From DUTS01 sp050951605 (GTDB taxonomy: Bacteria > Bacillota > Peptococcia > DRI-13 > DTU073): a stretch of DNA of 64,000 bases. Position 1 is the first letter of the stretch; the number at the start of each line of letters is the position of its first letter. Shown here piece by piece: positions 44,650-53,937 of this stretch. Below the pieces are notes generated by a model. It was not told where the DNA came from, made no database searches, and saw only the letters and a list, made by a program, of their open reading frames with translations. Made by a program: the position numbers and the translations under genes. The stretch covers positions 372,001 to 436,000 of the forward strand of contig JBMNJJ010000009.1 of assembly GCA_050951605.1 (NCBI GenBank), read 5' to 3'.

Positions 44650-45697
44650 TTAGACAAAGTATTCAATTTCTGCCTCGGGGAGATATTTATCTGTTAATTG
44701 CAGAAAGAAGGCTTTTAATTCCTTCATTTCCTCCGGTGGGTAGATATATTTGCCATATCCGAATTGACCGTATTTATATTTACGCTTGCTTTCTTCCAAT
44801 GGTAATTTAGTTTGGGGAAAGACTTTCAGGATGTGGGATTTGGCTCTAGGGGTAAAACGATGTGTAATAAATTCAAGAGAAAGCTTTTCCGGAAATCGGT
44901 TTTCTGAAATGGTTGGGGTTAGTAGCTTCTCTAATGAAATAAATAACTTAGTATATTCCTCTTGCCAGTTCTCGAACTTAAAGAGAGGGGCAATGATAAA
45001 CCCCAACGGGATACCCGGCTTGTAAAACTTTTCTGGCCGCTAAGATTCTTTCTTTTGCAGAAGGTGTCCCATGCTCGAACTTTTTTATTATTTCTTCACA
45101 ATTTAGGCTAAATCGGAATCTTGTATGACCATGATGATTAGCGTCTAAAAGACTTTCTACTTCAGTAAACTTAGTCACAAAGCGAAAGCGCCCTTGAGGT
45201 TGCTTTCCAAAGAAATTAATTGTTTTCTTTAGACTACCGGTATATCTTTCAACCGGTAGGGGATCTGAGGTGGCCGCTCCTTCGAAAACGGTTATTTCCG
45301 GTAAGCGCTTTTTGATGATGTCTTGAGTTAACCCCAGAATTTCTTCAATATTAACATAGATACGCACGTAGGGTTTTGGTCCTAATGTTGTTGCTAAATA
45401 ACAATATTCGCACATGCCGGGACAACTTGTTGCCAATGGTAACTGGTAGTGAGCTGATGGTTTACAGGTTTGAAAGGTTTTACTGCGTCTAACTCCTATG
45501 ACCAGTGTTTTTTTAGCTTTTTGATATAATTCCACGGGTGTATTCCCGGTTATTCCGGTTACTCTATTATGTGAAGTTGTTGCTTGTACCGGAATATTTA
45601 TCTGTCGAAAATAGTCTACCAAATTCTCGCCTAAGGGGTAATCTAGGGCTTGAGGTTCATAAAATACTTGGTGTGGTGTAAAGGTCAATTTCATCAC
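44650..45697 (-). pseudogene. splB: spore photoproduct lyase SplB, frameshifted
   Basis: Radical SAM repair enzyme that reverses spore photoproduct in germinating endospores. The larger N-terminal part (to about 44978) has the SPL cluster motif CPGMCEYC and the surrounding YYL-type residues; the remaining C-terminal third reads in another frame from about 45006 to 44650. The break is at a run of four C (plus strand 45001-45004); with three, AGYPVG continues into FIIAPL as in intact SplB. Total length fits the family (about 340 aa). Start is near 45697 (GTG), 45694 (ATG) or 45688 (TTG). Its presence supports a spore-forming host. Confidence 0.85.
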
Positions 45698-45731
45698 CTC
45701 TAACTGTAGGGTGCCCTAAATGTTTAAGAAG

Positions 45732-46133
45732 TTATTCAGTCCAATTTTGCAGACTCAATTTGGGAATTCTATTAAATTCTTTAGTATTGTTAGTGACTAA
45801 AACAAGATTTTCAGAGAGGGCATGGGCTGCAATTAATAAGTCATAAGCTCCAATGATTTGCCCTCTTTTCTCAAGGTTAGCACGTATTTCTCCATATAAA
45901 GACATAGCTTTATCTGTAAAAGGGAGGATTTCAATTGGAGTCAAAAAATTTAACAAGGCGACCTTATTTCTCTTTTGTTGTTGACTTTTATATACACCAT
46001 ATTGCAGTTCGGCAAAAGTGATTGCTGAAATACAGACATCGCCTACATTAAGTGCTTGAAAAGTTTGCAAAACTTTTCCCGGTTTCTTTTTAATAATATA
46101 AATACAGATATTCGTATCCAACATATATTTCAT
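45732..46133 (-). CDS. vapC: VapC-type PIN domain toxin
   Basis: PIN-fold ribonuclease toxin of 133 aa. Acidic site residues appear in order: Asp in MLDTNICIYII, Glu in TFAELQYGVY, and Asp in IGAYDLLIAAHA with the following LVTNNTKEF. The start ATG 46133 lies two bases after the antitoxin stop (longer readings from 46145 or 46157 overlap the antitoxin). Partner antitoxin gene is directly upstream on the minus strand. Confidence 0.9.
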   Translation of the reverse strand: MKYMLDTNICIYIIKKKPGKVLQTFQALNVGDVCISAITFAELQYGVYKSQQQKRNKVALLNFLTPIEILPFTDKAMSLYGEIRANLEKRGQIIGAYDLLIAAHALSENLVLVTNNTKEFNRIPKLSLQNWTE

Positions 46134-46134
46134 T

Positions 46135-46362
46135 TTATAATTCATCCCGTTCTTCAATTTCCGGTTGATTTCTATCTGCTAAAAAGTCATCAGTAAAATA
46201 ATTTGCCCCGGACTCAAGGACTTTCCAAGCACTATCTTTGGGAATCAAAAGAACGACATCATTAATTTTTTTGATATATACCTCGGAACCTTCCAGACGA
46301 TATTCTTTAGGCAAGCGAACAGCTTGACTTCTACCATTCATAAAGATTTTAGCTGTATCCAA
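46135..46362 (-). CDS. vapB: VapB-type AbrB-fold antitoxin
   Basis: A 75-aa antitoxin. The N-terminal swapped-hairpin DNA-binding signature AKIFMNGRSQAVRLPKEYR is classic VapB; the acidic C-terminus (EIEERDEL) should neutralise the PIN toxin. The start is TTG 46362, with GGAGGTG 7 bases upstream; the much longer frame from 46515 crosses the operator and is rejected. A perfect palindrome upstream is the likely autoregulatory site. Confidence 0.9.
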   Translation of the reverse strand: MDTAKIFMNGRSQAVRLPKEYRLEGSEVYIKKINDVVLLIPKDSAWKVLESGANYFTDDFLADRNQPEIEERDEL

Positions 46363-46380
46363 AATGTGCACCTCCGATAA

Positions 46381-46408
46381 AATGATATATATCATAGTAT
46401 ATATCATT
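46381..46408 (-). promoter_or_regulatory. palindromic operator of vapBC
   Basis: AATGATATATA and its exact reverse complement are separated by 6 bases, about 20 bases upstream of vapB. This is the usual place for VapBC complexes to repress their own promoter. Confidence 0.7.
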
Positions 46409-46575
46409 GTTGCATAAAAGCAATCGTAGATTATTTTTATTTTATAAAACAACAGGGAAAAGCAAAAGCAGGGGGTAAGATTTAAATACTTGCATAAGTG
46501 AGTTGTATAAGGCATTATAGGTTATTAGTATATCAATACTTTTGACACTACGAGTAAAAAGCGGAGGGATGTTTC

Positions 46576-47010
46576 ATGAAAATTAATTTTACAAAAAAGG
46601 AATATTGTATTCTTGTTGAAATGATTAGTGTGGCTAATTGGATCATACTAAATGAGGCAAAAAAAGAAGATGATAACCAATATGAGAGATTAGAACAAAA
46701 GTTACTATCTTTTGCTAAGAATTTTGGGTTTGAGGAAAATGTCATTTATGACCGGGAACTGGGTAAATATTTTACTACAGCGGATTTTGAAGAAAATAAA
46801 ACGTTAAAACATATAGAGAAATATGAGGATGGCTTTTTTTGGGATGAATTAAGTTATAGACTGGCTGTTCGCGATTTATGGGAAGAATTCGGTGAAGAAA
46901 AGATTCGACAGATGGATATTGATGAGAGATTTGGCAGGATTTGCAGGGCTGAGGAAAAATATAATGAGGAATTTGAAAATAATGGACTTGAAAATCTTAA
47001 AATAGATTAA
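46576..47010 (+). CDS. hypothetical protein
   Basis: An unrecognised soluble protein of 144 aa, rich in Glu and Lys, predicted helical. No signal peptide, membrane segment or metal motif. It starts with ATG 46576 after GCGGAGGG. It lies between the divergently transcribed vapBC and a DUF1648 gene. Confidence 0.7.
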   Translation: MKINFTKKEYCILVEMISVANWIILNEAKKEDDNQYERLEQKLLSFAKNFGFEENVIYDRELGKYFTTADFEENKTLKHIEKYEDGFFWDELSYRLAVRDLWEEFGEEKIRQMDIDERFGRICRAEEKYNEEFENNGLENLKID

Positions 47011-47127
47011 GTTTTTTGCAATTTAATTTTTACTTAAAGGTCTATAATGAAAATTAAATTATGGCATAATCATTTTAAACGTTAAAATGAAAAATATAAG
47101 TGGTTATCAAAGGGAGATACCGGAAAG

Positions 47128-47640
47128 ATGAATACAGGAAAGAAAAAGAAGCAACCAGTTTTGAAAATGCCACTTACAAGTTGGGAAAAGAGCCTTGAGG
47201 TGACCTCAATATTAGGGGTGTTATTACTTTTTTCGTTGGTATTTACCTCATGGGAAAGCTTACCGGAAAAAATACCAAGACATTTTGGTTTTGCCGGTAC
47301 TCCGGATGCGTGGGGCAGCAAAAACTTTTTAATGTTTCTCCCTATAATGGCGTTGTTGTTGTATTTGTTATTAACAATTGCCACTAAGTACCCTCATACT
47401 TTTAATTATCCTTATAAAATTAATGAGCAAAACGCACAAGTGCAATATAAATATGCTCGATATCTGTTGGCTATTTTAAAGGCTGAAATAATTTGGTCGT
47501 TTTTTTATATTGAATGGGTAACGATACAAGTTGCCCTCGGGAAAGCAAAAGGCTTGGGTAGTATGTTTTTACCAATCTTCCTGGTAATCCTCTTTGGAAC
47601 TATTGGGATTTATTTATATAAGGCTAGGAAAGGAAGATAG
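47128..47640 (+). CDS. DUF1648 membrane protein
   Basis: A 170-aa protein with four hydrophobic segments. The DUF1648 signature is seen in the loop after helix 1: SLPEKIPRHFGFAGTPDAWGSKN, close to the SdpI-type pattern of an exposed P..FG..G..D.W. SdpI relatives give immunity to a killing factor, but stand-alone DUF1648 proteins are uncharacterised. Ends about 70 bases before a hairpin terminator. Confidence 0.85.
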   Translation: MNTGKKKKQPVLKMPLTSWEKSLEVTSILGVLLLFSLVFTSWESLPEKIPRHFGFAGTPDAWGSKNFLMFLPIMALLLYLLLTIATKYPHTFNYPYKINEQNAQVQYKYARYLLAILKAEIIWSFFYIEWVTIQVALGKAKGLGSMFLPIFLVILFGTIGIYLYKARKGR

Positions 47641-47706
47641 GTTTTTATATGGAACGATAATTATTCGGATTATTTTTTTATGATACGTATAGAGTGAAAA
47701 TGAGGA

Positions 47707-47735
47707 AAAGGGCACTTCGCATGGAAGTGCCTTTT
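47707..47735. terminator. bidirectional hairpin terminator
   Basis: AAGGGCACTTC/GGAAGTGCCTT, 11-bp stem with a 4-base loop, flanked by A on the left and T on the right. Confidence 0.75.
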
Positions 47736-47857
47736 GGATACTTGAAAACAAAAAAATGGCAGTATTTAAAGGAATTAGCAATAAATTGTAGAATATTTTC
47801 ATAGTGTATTATTTTTTCAGTTCATCCAAAAACACTTGTATTAAGCGGAGGTGTTTT

Positions 47858-48538
47858 ATGTCAAATAATAATCTGGGATGCCTTGGCTTTATTTTACAAA
47901 CTATTGGTATTTTGCCAAAACAAATAGATAAATTAGGATCGGAAGATTCATTACCATATGCATTAAGGGATGATTTTTTGTCATCAGCGGAGTTATCATT
48001 TTATAAAGTTTTGGAGCAAACGATAGGAGAAAGGGCTATTATTTGTCCTAAGGTTTCTCTAAAGGATATTTTCTTTGTTAGGGCAAGGGATAGAAGTAAG
48101 TTTTATACATATAACAATAAGATTAATTTAAAGCATGTAGATTTTTTAATTTGCTCTAAAGAAACATTAAAACCAATATGTGGGATAGAACTTGATGATT
48201 TATCTCATGCTCGGCAAGATAGAATTGAACGAGATGAATTTGTAGATAGGGTATTTAAAGCGGCAGATTTAAAACTTATAAGAATTCCCAATAAAACAAG
48301 TTACTCAATAGTAGAGATTGAAGAAAAAATAAAACCGTTATTTATGAAAGATATGCCAGAGAAAATAGATGATAATGAGAAAATAGATGAAAAAGGCGAT
48401 GCAATGGAAATTCTCATCTGTAAAAAATGTGGTATTCCTATGGTTTTACGTGTAGCTAAGAGGGGTGAGAATACAGGACAAGAATTTTATGGATGTGTCA
48501 ATTACCCTAAATGTAAAGAAATAATAGAAATAGATTGA
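47858..48538 (+). CDS. DUF2726 protein with topoisomerase-type zinc ribbon
   Basis: A 226-aa protein. Residues about 40-170 form a DUF2726 domain, a PD-(D/E)XK nuclease-like fold (HVDFLICSKETLKPICGIELDD with the D...E spacing). The last 50 residues form the four-Cys zinc finger found at the end of topoisomerase I (CKKCGIPMVLR, FYGCVNYPKC), so the protein should bind DNA. The frame is open to 47804 but ATG 47858 has GCGGAGGTG. First gene of the defence-like region. Function unknown. Confidence 0.8.
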   Translation: MSNNNLGCLGFILQTIGILPKQIDKLGSEDSLPYALRDDFLSSAELSFYKVLEQTIGERAIICPKVSLKDIFFVRARDRSKFYTYNNKINLKHVDFLICSKETLKPICGIELDDLSHARQDRIERDEFVDRVFKAADLKLIRIPNKTSYSIVEIEEKIKPLFMKDMPEKIDDNEKIDEKGDAMEILICKKCGIPMVLRVAKRGENTGQEFYGCVNYPKCKEIIEID

Positions 48539-48577
48539 TTGTTTTACCTATGTTATTCAATAGATCGGAGGAGTATT

Positions 48578-49179
48578 ATGGAAAAGGTTTGTCCCCTTCC
48601 GTTAATCTGGAACGAAATATATAAAAGATTATATCAGAAATGGATAGAATATGGCTCTATTGGAGAAGCACCACCTGTTCCATTAATTTTAGGGGGTTGG
48701 GTCTATGTAATGATGTGGAGAAGCAGAAGCGTTGGGAAGAAACGGAAAAATGGGCACAGGAAAGGGGGGTTTCTTCGATATTATTAGATTTAACTGAGGA
48801 GAACTTTTATAAAGTTGATGAATTAAGCGATTATGATATCGATCCAATGGGAGGGCCGATGTATTTACGATGCTCTTATGAGCCTAAGGCAATTCCTACA
48901 AAAGAAAGTTTGTTAAAAGCTTAAAACGCAATTGGAATTCTATTATGGGATCTGATTTAGCTAGATTGACAGTACCAATTGGCTTTACTGGAAAAAAAGG
49001 TCGGAAATTAGTAGTTAAAGTAGTAGAAAAGGCTAATCCTCCTTGGGGGTACTTGGAAAGACCTTTCAAGAGTAGAAGAAAAACGTCGTACTTTTACGAT
49101 AATTAGAAAAAAAATAAATGAATTGATAGAGCCAAATATGGTAGAACACATTGATTTTGAAGTTGATAAAACAATTTAA
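48578..49179 (+). pseudogene. decayed gene of unknown family with several frameshifts
   Basis: Three or more short frames run consecutively: ATG 48578 (after CGGAGGAG) to about 48700, a second to 48924 (DVEKQKRWEETEKW onward), a third across 48928-49060, and a fourth to the stop at 49177-49179. Joined, they would give about 200 residues. The best start and RBS, and the absence of any other gene, suggest one broken gene. The family was not recognised. Confidence 0.6.
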
Positions 49180-49312
49180 TTTTTAAGTTAAAGTAGATTA
49201 TTGGATTGTTGAATTATATTAATATTACGAAAAGATTGTTAATGGTGTCAATCAAAATTTATTTAAATGATATTTAGATAATTAATATGGTTAATAAAGG
49301 GGATGGTGTACT

Positions 49313-50074
49313 TTGTCTAATATCTTAAGTAATTTAAGTAGTGAAATTGGAGAAACTCTTTTTACAGTATCTAGACGTTCTCCGTTTTCGATAGAGGCTG
49401 TATTCGATAATGTAGTGCAAATAAGAGTAGGAAAGAGCAGGGTTTTAGTTGAGTTACCAGTTAATAAAATACTAGAGGCAGAAAAAATTTTACTTGAGCG
49501 AGGTTCTTTAAAACTAAAAGATTTTAATGTAGAAAAAAGTCAACTCAAGTCATATATTTTAGCAATCTTGGCATATGTTTATCATGCCCAAATAAGTAAA
49601 GTTGAAAAGTGCGTATGTATTAGTGTAGAAAAAACAATGAGTCCTGATGAATTAGAAAAAATATTAAAGCGACAAAAAGAAGTTGGTTACATAGCAGAGA
49701 TGTTAGTTATTGAGTACGAAACAGAAAAATTAAGAAAATGTGGGAAAGGTTATCTAGTTAATTCTATTGATTGGGTAAGTCAAAGAGACTGTACGGCAGG
49801 ATATGATATAAGATCATTTAATGAAAATGGAGATGTAATCTATATTGAAGTTAAGGGAACCAGTGGGGATTGTAACCAATTTGAAATAACAAAAAATGAA
49901 TTGGAAAAAGCTAAACAGCTAAAGGAAACGTACTTTATTTATCGTGTCATGTATGTAGATTCACAGAAGAAACCTGAAATAGTAAAATTGTGTGATCCAT
50001 TTAATATGATTGAACAAGGAGAGGTAAAGATTACACCCGCAGTATTTTTAATGCAGTACAAAAATATGATTTAA
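49313..50074 (+). CDS. DUF3883 domain protein (nuclease-like)
   Basis: A 253-aa protein with a C-terminal DUF3883 domain, a PD-(D/E)XK-related fold common in defence islands. The core is YDIRSFNENGDVIYIEVKG (D...E-x-K) followed by ITKNELEKAKQL and the YFIYRVMYV strand; upstream, VGYIAEMLVIEYE starts the domain. Residues 1-100 are a separate unrecognised region. The start is TTG 49313 after GGGGATGG. It is 51 bases upstream of a defence-type helicase gene and probably works with it. Confidence 0.8.
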   Translation: MSNILSNLSSEIGETLFTVSRRSPFSIEAVFDNVVQIRVGKSRVLVELPVNKILEAEKILLERGSLKLKDFNVEKSQLKSYILAILAYVYHAQISKVEKCVCISVEKTMSPDELEKILKRQKEVGYIAEMLVIEYETEKLRKCGKGYLVNSIDWVSQRDCTAGYDIRSFNENGDVIYIEVKGTSGDCNQFEITKNELEKAKQLKETYFIYRVMYVDSQKKPEIVKLCDPFNMIEQGEVKITPAVFLMQYKNMI

Positions 50075-50125
50075 AAAGTCCTCAACTCTAACATAATAAA
50101 GAAATGTAAGAAAGAGGTATGTTTC

Positions 50126-51316
50126 ATGACCCGTATGAATGATATTTTTAATTTTTTAAAAGAATATAATGAACTCACTAATCCTGTTATTACGGAATTG
50201 GGTAATCAAAAGTGGAGTATGAAACTTAGTAATTTGCCTCAAATAAAGGAAATTTGGTCTATTTATCATATGCAAAGTTATAATAGTGATTTAATACTTG
50301 AAGTAGAAAGACCTATCATTGAGCCTTGTCCTATTCCAGATAAATCTATTTTAGATTGGCTTGATGGAAAATGGAGTTCTATTGAATCCGAAATTATTTT
50401 ATATAAAGAAAAGAGGATTGTCGAAGAGTGTTTAGAAGACGGTTCAGTTATTCAAAAAGAAGAGTTTTTTGTAGATGTTCCTGAGCGTATACAATTATAC
50501 GAAGATTGGATAGAAAGGCGTAATATATGGAGAAGCATTCAATTACCTAAAAAGCAGGGGTTAAATTTATATAATAATCTGTTTAAGCTTTATTCAGAAA
50601 TTAAAAGAGAAACTGAAGTAGAATTAATTTTTGGTGATGGGCATATCAAATGGGATACAGGAGAAAGGACGATTGATCATCCGGTTCTTTTACAAAGGGT
50701 AATTTTAGAGTTTAACACAAACAAGCCTTCCTTTTTAATTAAATGTGATGAAACGAAGCCGGAAATATATACGTCTATGCTTAGAGTTATTAGCTCCGTT
50801 AATCAGAGTATGTTATCGGAAATAATTCATGAAGTTGATGAACAACAATATCATATAGCGGATATTGAAAATACAAAAGGTTTTTTTAAAAGACTTATTA
50901 GTGTTATATCTAGTCAGGGGAAATTACTGGAGGAGTTTGACAGTAATTTTATAGATCCAGTTATTATGATTGATCCAGTTTTATTCTTAAGAAAAAGAAC
51001 TTTGGGTTTTTCAGGTTTCATAGATGAAATTATTAAAGACATTAATGAAACTGGTGGACATATTCCTAGTTTTTTTAGTCCTATGTTTGGTGAATATAAT
51101 GTAACTAATAATACTGAAATTATTGAGGAAGATTGGAATCAAAGTGGAATGGATCAAGATGTATTATTAACACTTCCTGCAAATAATGAGCAGCTTAAAA
51201 TAATTAAATACTTAAATAACTATGGAGCGGTACTTGTTCAGGGGCCTCCCGGTACAGGAAAGACTCATACTATAGCTAACTTAATCGGTCACTTATTAAG
51301 GAAAATTTTGAAATAA
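50126..51316 (+). pseudogene. superfamily-1 helicase gene, N-terminal fragment
   Basis: Encodes the N-terminal 396 residues of a large Upf1/DNA2-type helicase: an unnamed N-terminal region of about 370 residues, then Walker A GPPGTGKT at about 373-380, and a premature stop 16 residues later. The next motifs (Ia onward) are missing. The continuation lies in a different frame from about 51303. Start ATG 50126 follows GAAAGAGG. Likely partner of the DUF3883 gene upstream. Confidence 0.8.
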
Positions 51317-53499
51317 AAGTAAAAGAACTTAAGAAAATTATTTCACCTTCTTTTAAATGGTATGAAAATAATTGGTCTCATTTAGTTAATGAGTTATTAA
51401 TTTTAACCCAAGATAGTGATAATTTTAAGCAGATATGTACCATAAATTTTGAAAATCCAATCGAATCAATGATGAATATTTTACAGTCATTTATTATTCC
51501 GGAATTAGAGGGGAAAATATATCGACTAAAACTAGAAGATAATTCAAAATTATGGAGTAATTACCTTGAAGTATTTTGTGAACGTGCAGTATTTAGAGAA
51601 TCTTTTAGCGGGATTATTAATGCCATTAAAAGTAAAAACTTTGATCTTTATAAGCAAAAGCATAAGGAGATTGTGAATTTATATAATAAAGAATCAATTT
51701 TTGAAAGAAGAGCTGAACTTTTAAAACTTATTAAAAATTACACTCCGAATTGGGCTGAGGCTATTCGTCATCGTAGAGGAATACATGGTAAAGAAAAAGT
51801 ACCGGATAATATTGAATTAGCATGGAAATGGCTACAGTTAGATAGTCAAATAAAACGGATTGATAGTTACGATCCTAATCTTATTCAAAGCGAAATTCAT
51901 AAATTAACTGATGTACTTATAAAAAATGCACAATATTTAGCTTATGAAAAAGCCTGGTATACCAAAGTGAAAAATCAAACTGCTGAGCAAATACAAGCTG
52001 TTGAAGGTTGGAGGCAAACAATGAGGCAGGTAGGAAGAGGAACAGGTAGGATGGCCCCTCAGCTATTAAGACAAGCTAGAGAGCTTATGCCTAGTTGTCA
52101 AAATGCTATCCCTGTTTGGATTATGCCTTTAAATAGAGTTGTTGAAAGTTTTAAACCACAAAATAATAAATTTGATGTTGTAATTATTGATGAAGCCAGC
52201 CAAGCTGATATTTTAGCTTTAAGTGTTCTTTACCTTGGTAAAAAGGTTATTATTGTTGGTGATGATGAGCAAGTTAGTCCTAATGCAGTTGGATTAAAAG
52301 TTGAGGAGGTTAATGCATTAATAGAGCAGTATTTACAAGGAATTCCCCACAAGCATCTTTATAATGGAAAGACATCAATTTATGACCTGGCCAAAAGATC
52401 AGGTTTTAAACCACTAATGTTAACAGAGCATTTTAGATGTTTACCTGAAATAATTAGTTTTAGTAATCAACTATCGTATAATGGTAAAATTCGTCCGTTA
52501 AGAGATACATCAGATGTACATATTAAACCAGCAGTTGTCGAATATCGTGTTCCGAATGCTGTGCAACAAAATAAAATAAATATAAAAGAAGCTGAACATA
52601 TTGCTTCACTTATTATGGCATGTATTGAGAGGGATGAATATAAGGGAAAAACATTTGGTGTTATTTCATTATTAGGACAAGAACAAGCCTATGCGGTAGA
52701 TCGAATATTACAAGCTTGTTTAGAGCCTGCCGAATATGAAAAACGTAAAATACAATGCGGTAATCCAGCCCAATTTCAAGGGGATGAAAGAGATGTTGTT
52801 TTTTTGAGCTTGGTATATGCTCCAAAGGAAGAAGGAGGACCCCTAAGATTATTATCAGAGGATGGTAATAATGATTTAACGAGAAAAAGATATAATGTTG
52901 CAGCTAGTAGGGCTAAAGATCAGATGTGGGTTGTATATTCATTAAATCCTGAAATTGATTTAAAACCGGATGACATTAGGCTAAGATTAATAAAACATGT
53001 TGCTAATTCTAAAAACTTTGAAATTGAGACCAAATTATCATCAACAGAATCCGAGTTTGAGAAGGCAGTAATGCAGACGTTAATGAACAGAGGTTATCAG
53101 GTTAAAAGTCAGTGGCTAGTAGGAGCTTATCGAATTGATCTTGTTGTTGAAGATGCAGATAAACGCATAGCAATAGAATGTGATGGTGAAAAATGGCATA
53201 CGAAAGATGATTTAGCTAATGACCTTAAAAGACAAGCAATTCTTGAAAGATTAGGGTGGAGGTTTATTAGAATTCGCGGTAGTGCCTTTTATAGAAATTC
53301 TGAAAATACTATGCAATGGGTTTATGAAGAATTAACGAAGCACGATATCCACCCAAACTATGATATGAATTCTAATTTAAATTCAGAAGAAGAAATAAAA
53401 AATGAAAATGATCTGCTTGAATTAATTAAGTGTCGTGCTGAAAGTATAAGAAGTGAATGGGAAAAAGAAAACCTTGATAAACTCGAAAGTGAACAATAG
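51303..53499 (+). pseudogene. superfamily-1 helicase gene, C-terminal fragment with PD-(D/E)XK nuclease domain
   Basis: The frame is open from about 51303; first ATG at 51469. Helicase motifs II (VVIIDEASQ), III (VGDDEQVSP), IV (LTEHFRCLPEII), V (QGDERDVVFLSL) and VI (YNVAASRAKDQMWVV) are intact. The last 150 residues carry a Vsr/DUF559/MTES_1575-like nuclease (RIDLVVEDADKRIAIECDGEKWH). Sequence normally between motifs I and II is shortened and out of frame, which suggests a deletion near 51300. The helicase-nuclease layout resembles defence proteins such as Hhe, though no DUF4011 N-terminus is seen. Confidence 0.8.
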
Positions 53500-53500
53500 A

Positions 53501-53614
53501 GTGAAAAAACAAGATGATACAGTTTTAGTTACAGAGCAAAGTTTTACAAGTTACATGCGTCTTGCGAGAGAGGGAGATAAACATGAATTACGAGCGATCA
53601 ACGCGGTATCTTAA
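53501..53614 (+). CDS. possible 37-codon open frame
   Basis: A short frame beginning GTG 53501, just after the helicase stop, runs to a TAA at 53612 and overlaps the start of the next gene. It contains SYMRLAREGDKHEL. It may be a remnant or a coupling peptide; there is no independent evidence for expression. Confidence 0.25.
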   Translation: MKKQDDTVLVTEQSFTSYMRLAREGDKHELRAINAVS

Positions 53615-53826
53615 TGCATTTAGTGATATTGAGAAGATTCTTAGACGTTTAGCCGGGAAGATAAACATGTGCCATTTGGGCAACTAGTAAAAAAATCAGA
53701 GAAAATAGAAAAGTCTGTAAGAACGTATGCAGATGATTTGATTGAGTTTGCTGATTTAAGAAATGCTATCGTTCACAAACGAAGTGATGGTGTACATCCA
53801 ATTGCTGAACCTCATCTTAATACGGT
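53583..53826 (+). pseudogene. HEPN-like/CBS gene, N-terminal fragment
   Basis: ATG 53583 follows GAGGGAG. The first 26 codons read MNYERSTRYLNAF..., then a one-base deletion in a G run (after GCCGGG, near 53660) shifts the frame into HVPFGQLVKKSEK and onward. The fragment contains FADLRNAIVHKR, an R-x4-H motif like that of HEPN ribonucleases, and stops being collinear at the IS21 element. Joined across the element, the reading frame continues exactly into the CBS part at 56363. Confidence 0.7.
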
Positions 53827-53841
53827 TGTTTATATTAAACT

Positions 53842-53877
53842 AAAAGTACCCCAAATAATAATTGAAAAGTACCCCAC
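53842..53877 (+). repeat. IS21 left-end repeated sites
   Basis: AAAAGTACCCCA at 53842-53853 and TGAAAAGTACCCCAC at 53863-53877, matching the right end in inverse orientation over about 38 bp with few differences. Confidence 0.85.
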
Positions 53878-53890
53878 ATTAAAATATACT

Positions 53891-53924
53891 TCCACATGTT
53901 ATTAATAAATTTTTAACATGTGGA
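53891..53924 (+). repeat. hairpin ahead of istA
   Basis: TCCACATGTTA and its exact reverse complement are separated by 12 bases. The right arm overlaps the GGAGGG ribosome binding region, so read-through transcripts from outside could be translationally silenced. Confidence 0.6.
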
Positions 53925-53937
53925 GGGTGAGGGGAGA

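Noticed and set aside
44571..44810. Plus-strand 79-codon reading frame
   Set aside because: It overlaps the end of splB on the other strand, has no credible ribosome binding site and no recognisable protein features.
46135..46515. Long form of the VapB antitoxin
   Set aside because: The extra 51 codons cross the palindromic operator and upstream region; TTG 46362 has a well-placed GGAGGTG.
53842..53877. Repeated AAAAGTACCCCA motifs as a CRISPR-like array
   Set aside because: Only two copies at each end, inverse at the far end, and they are the terminal sites of the IS21 element.
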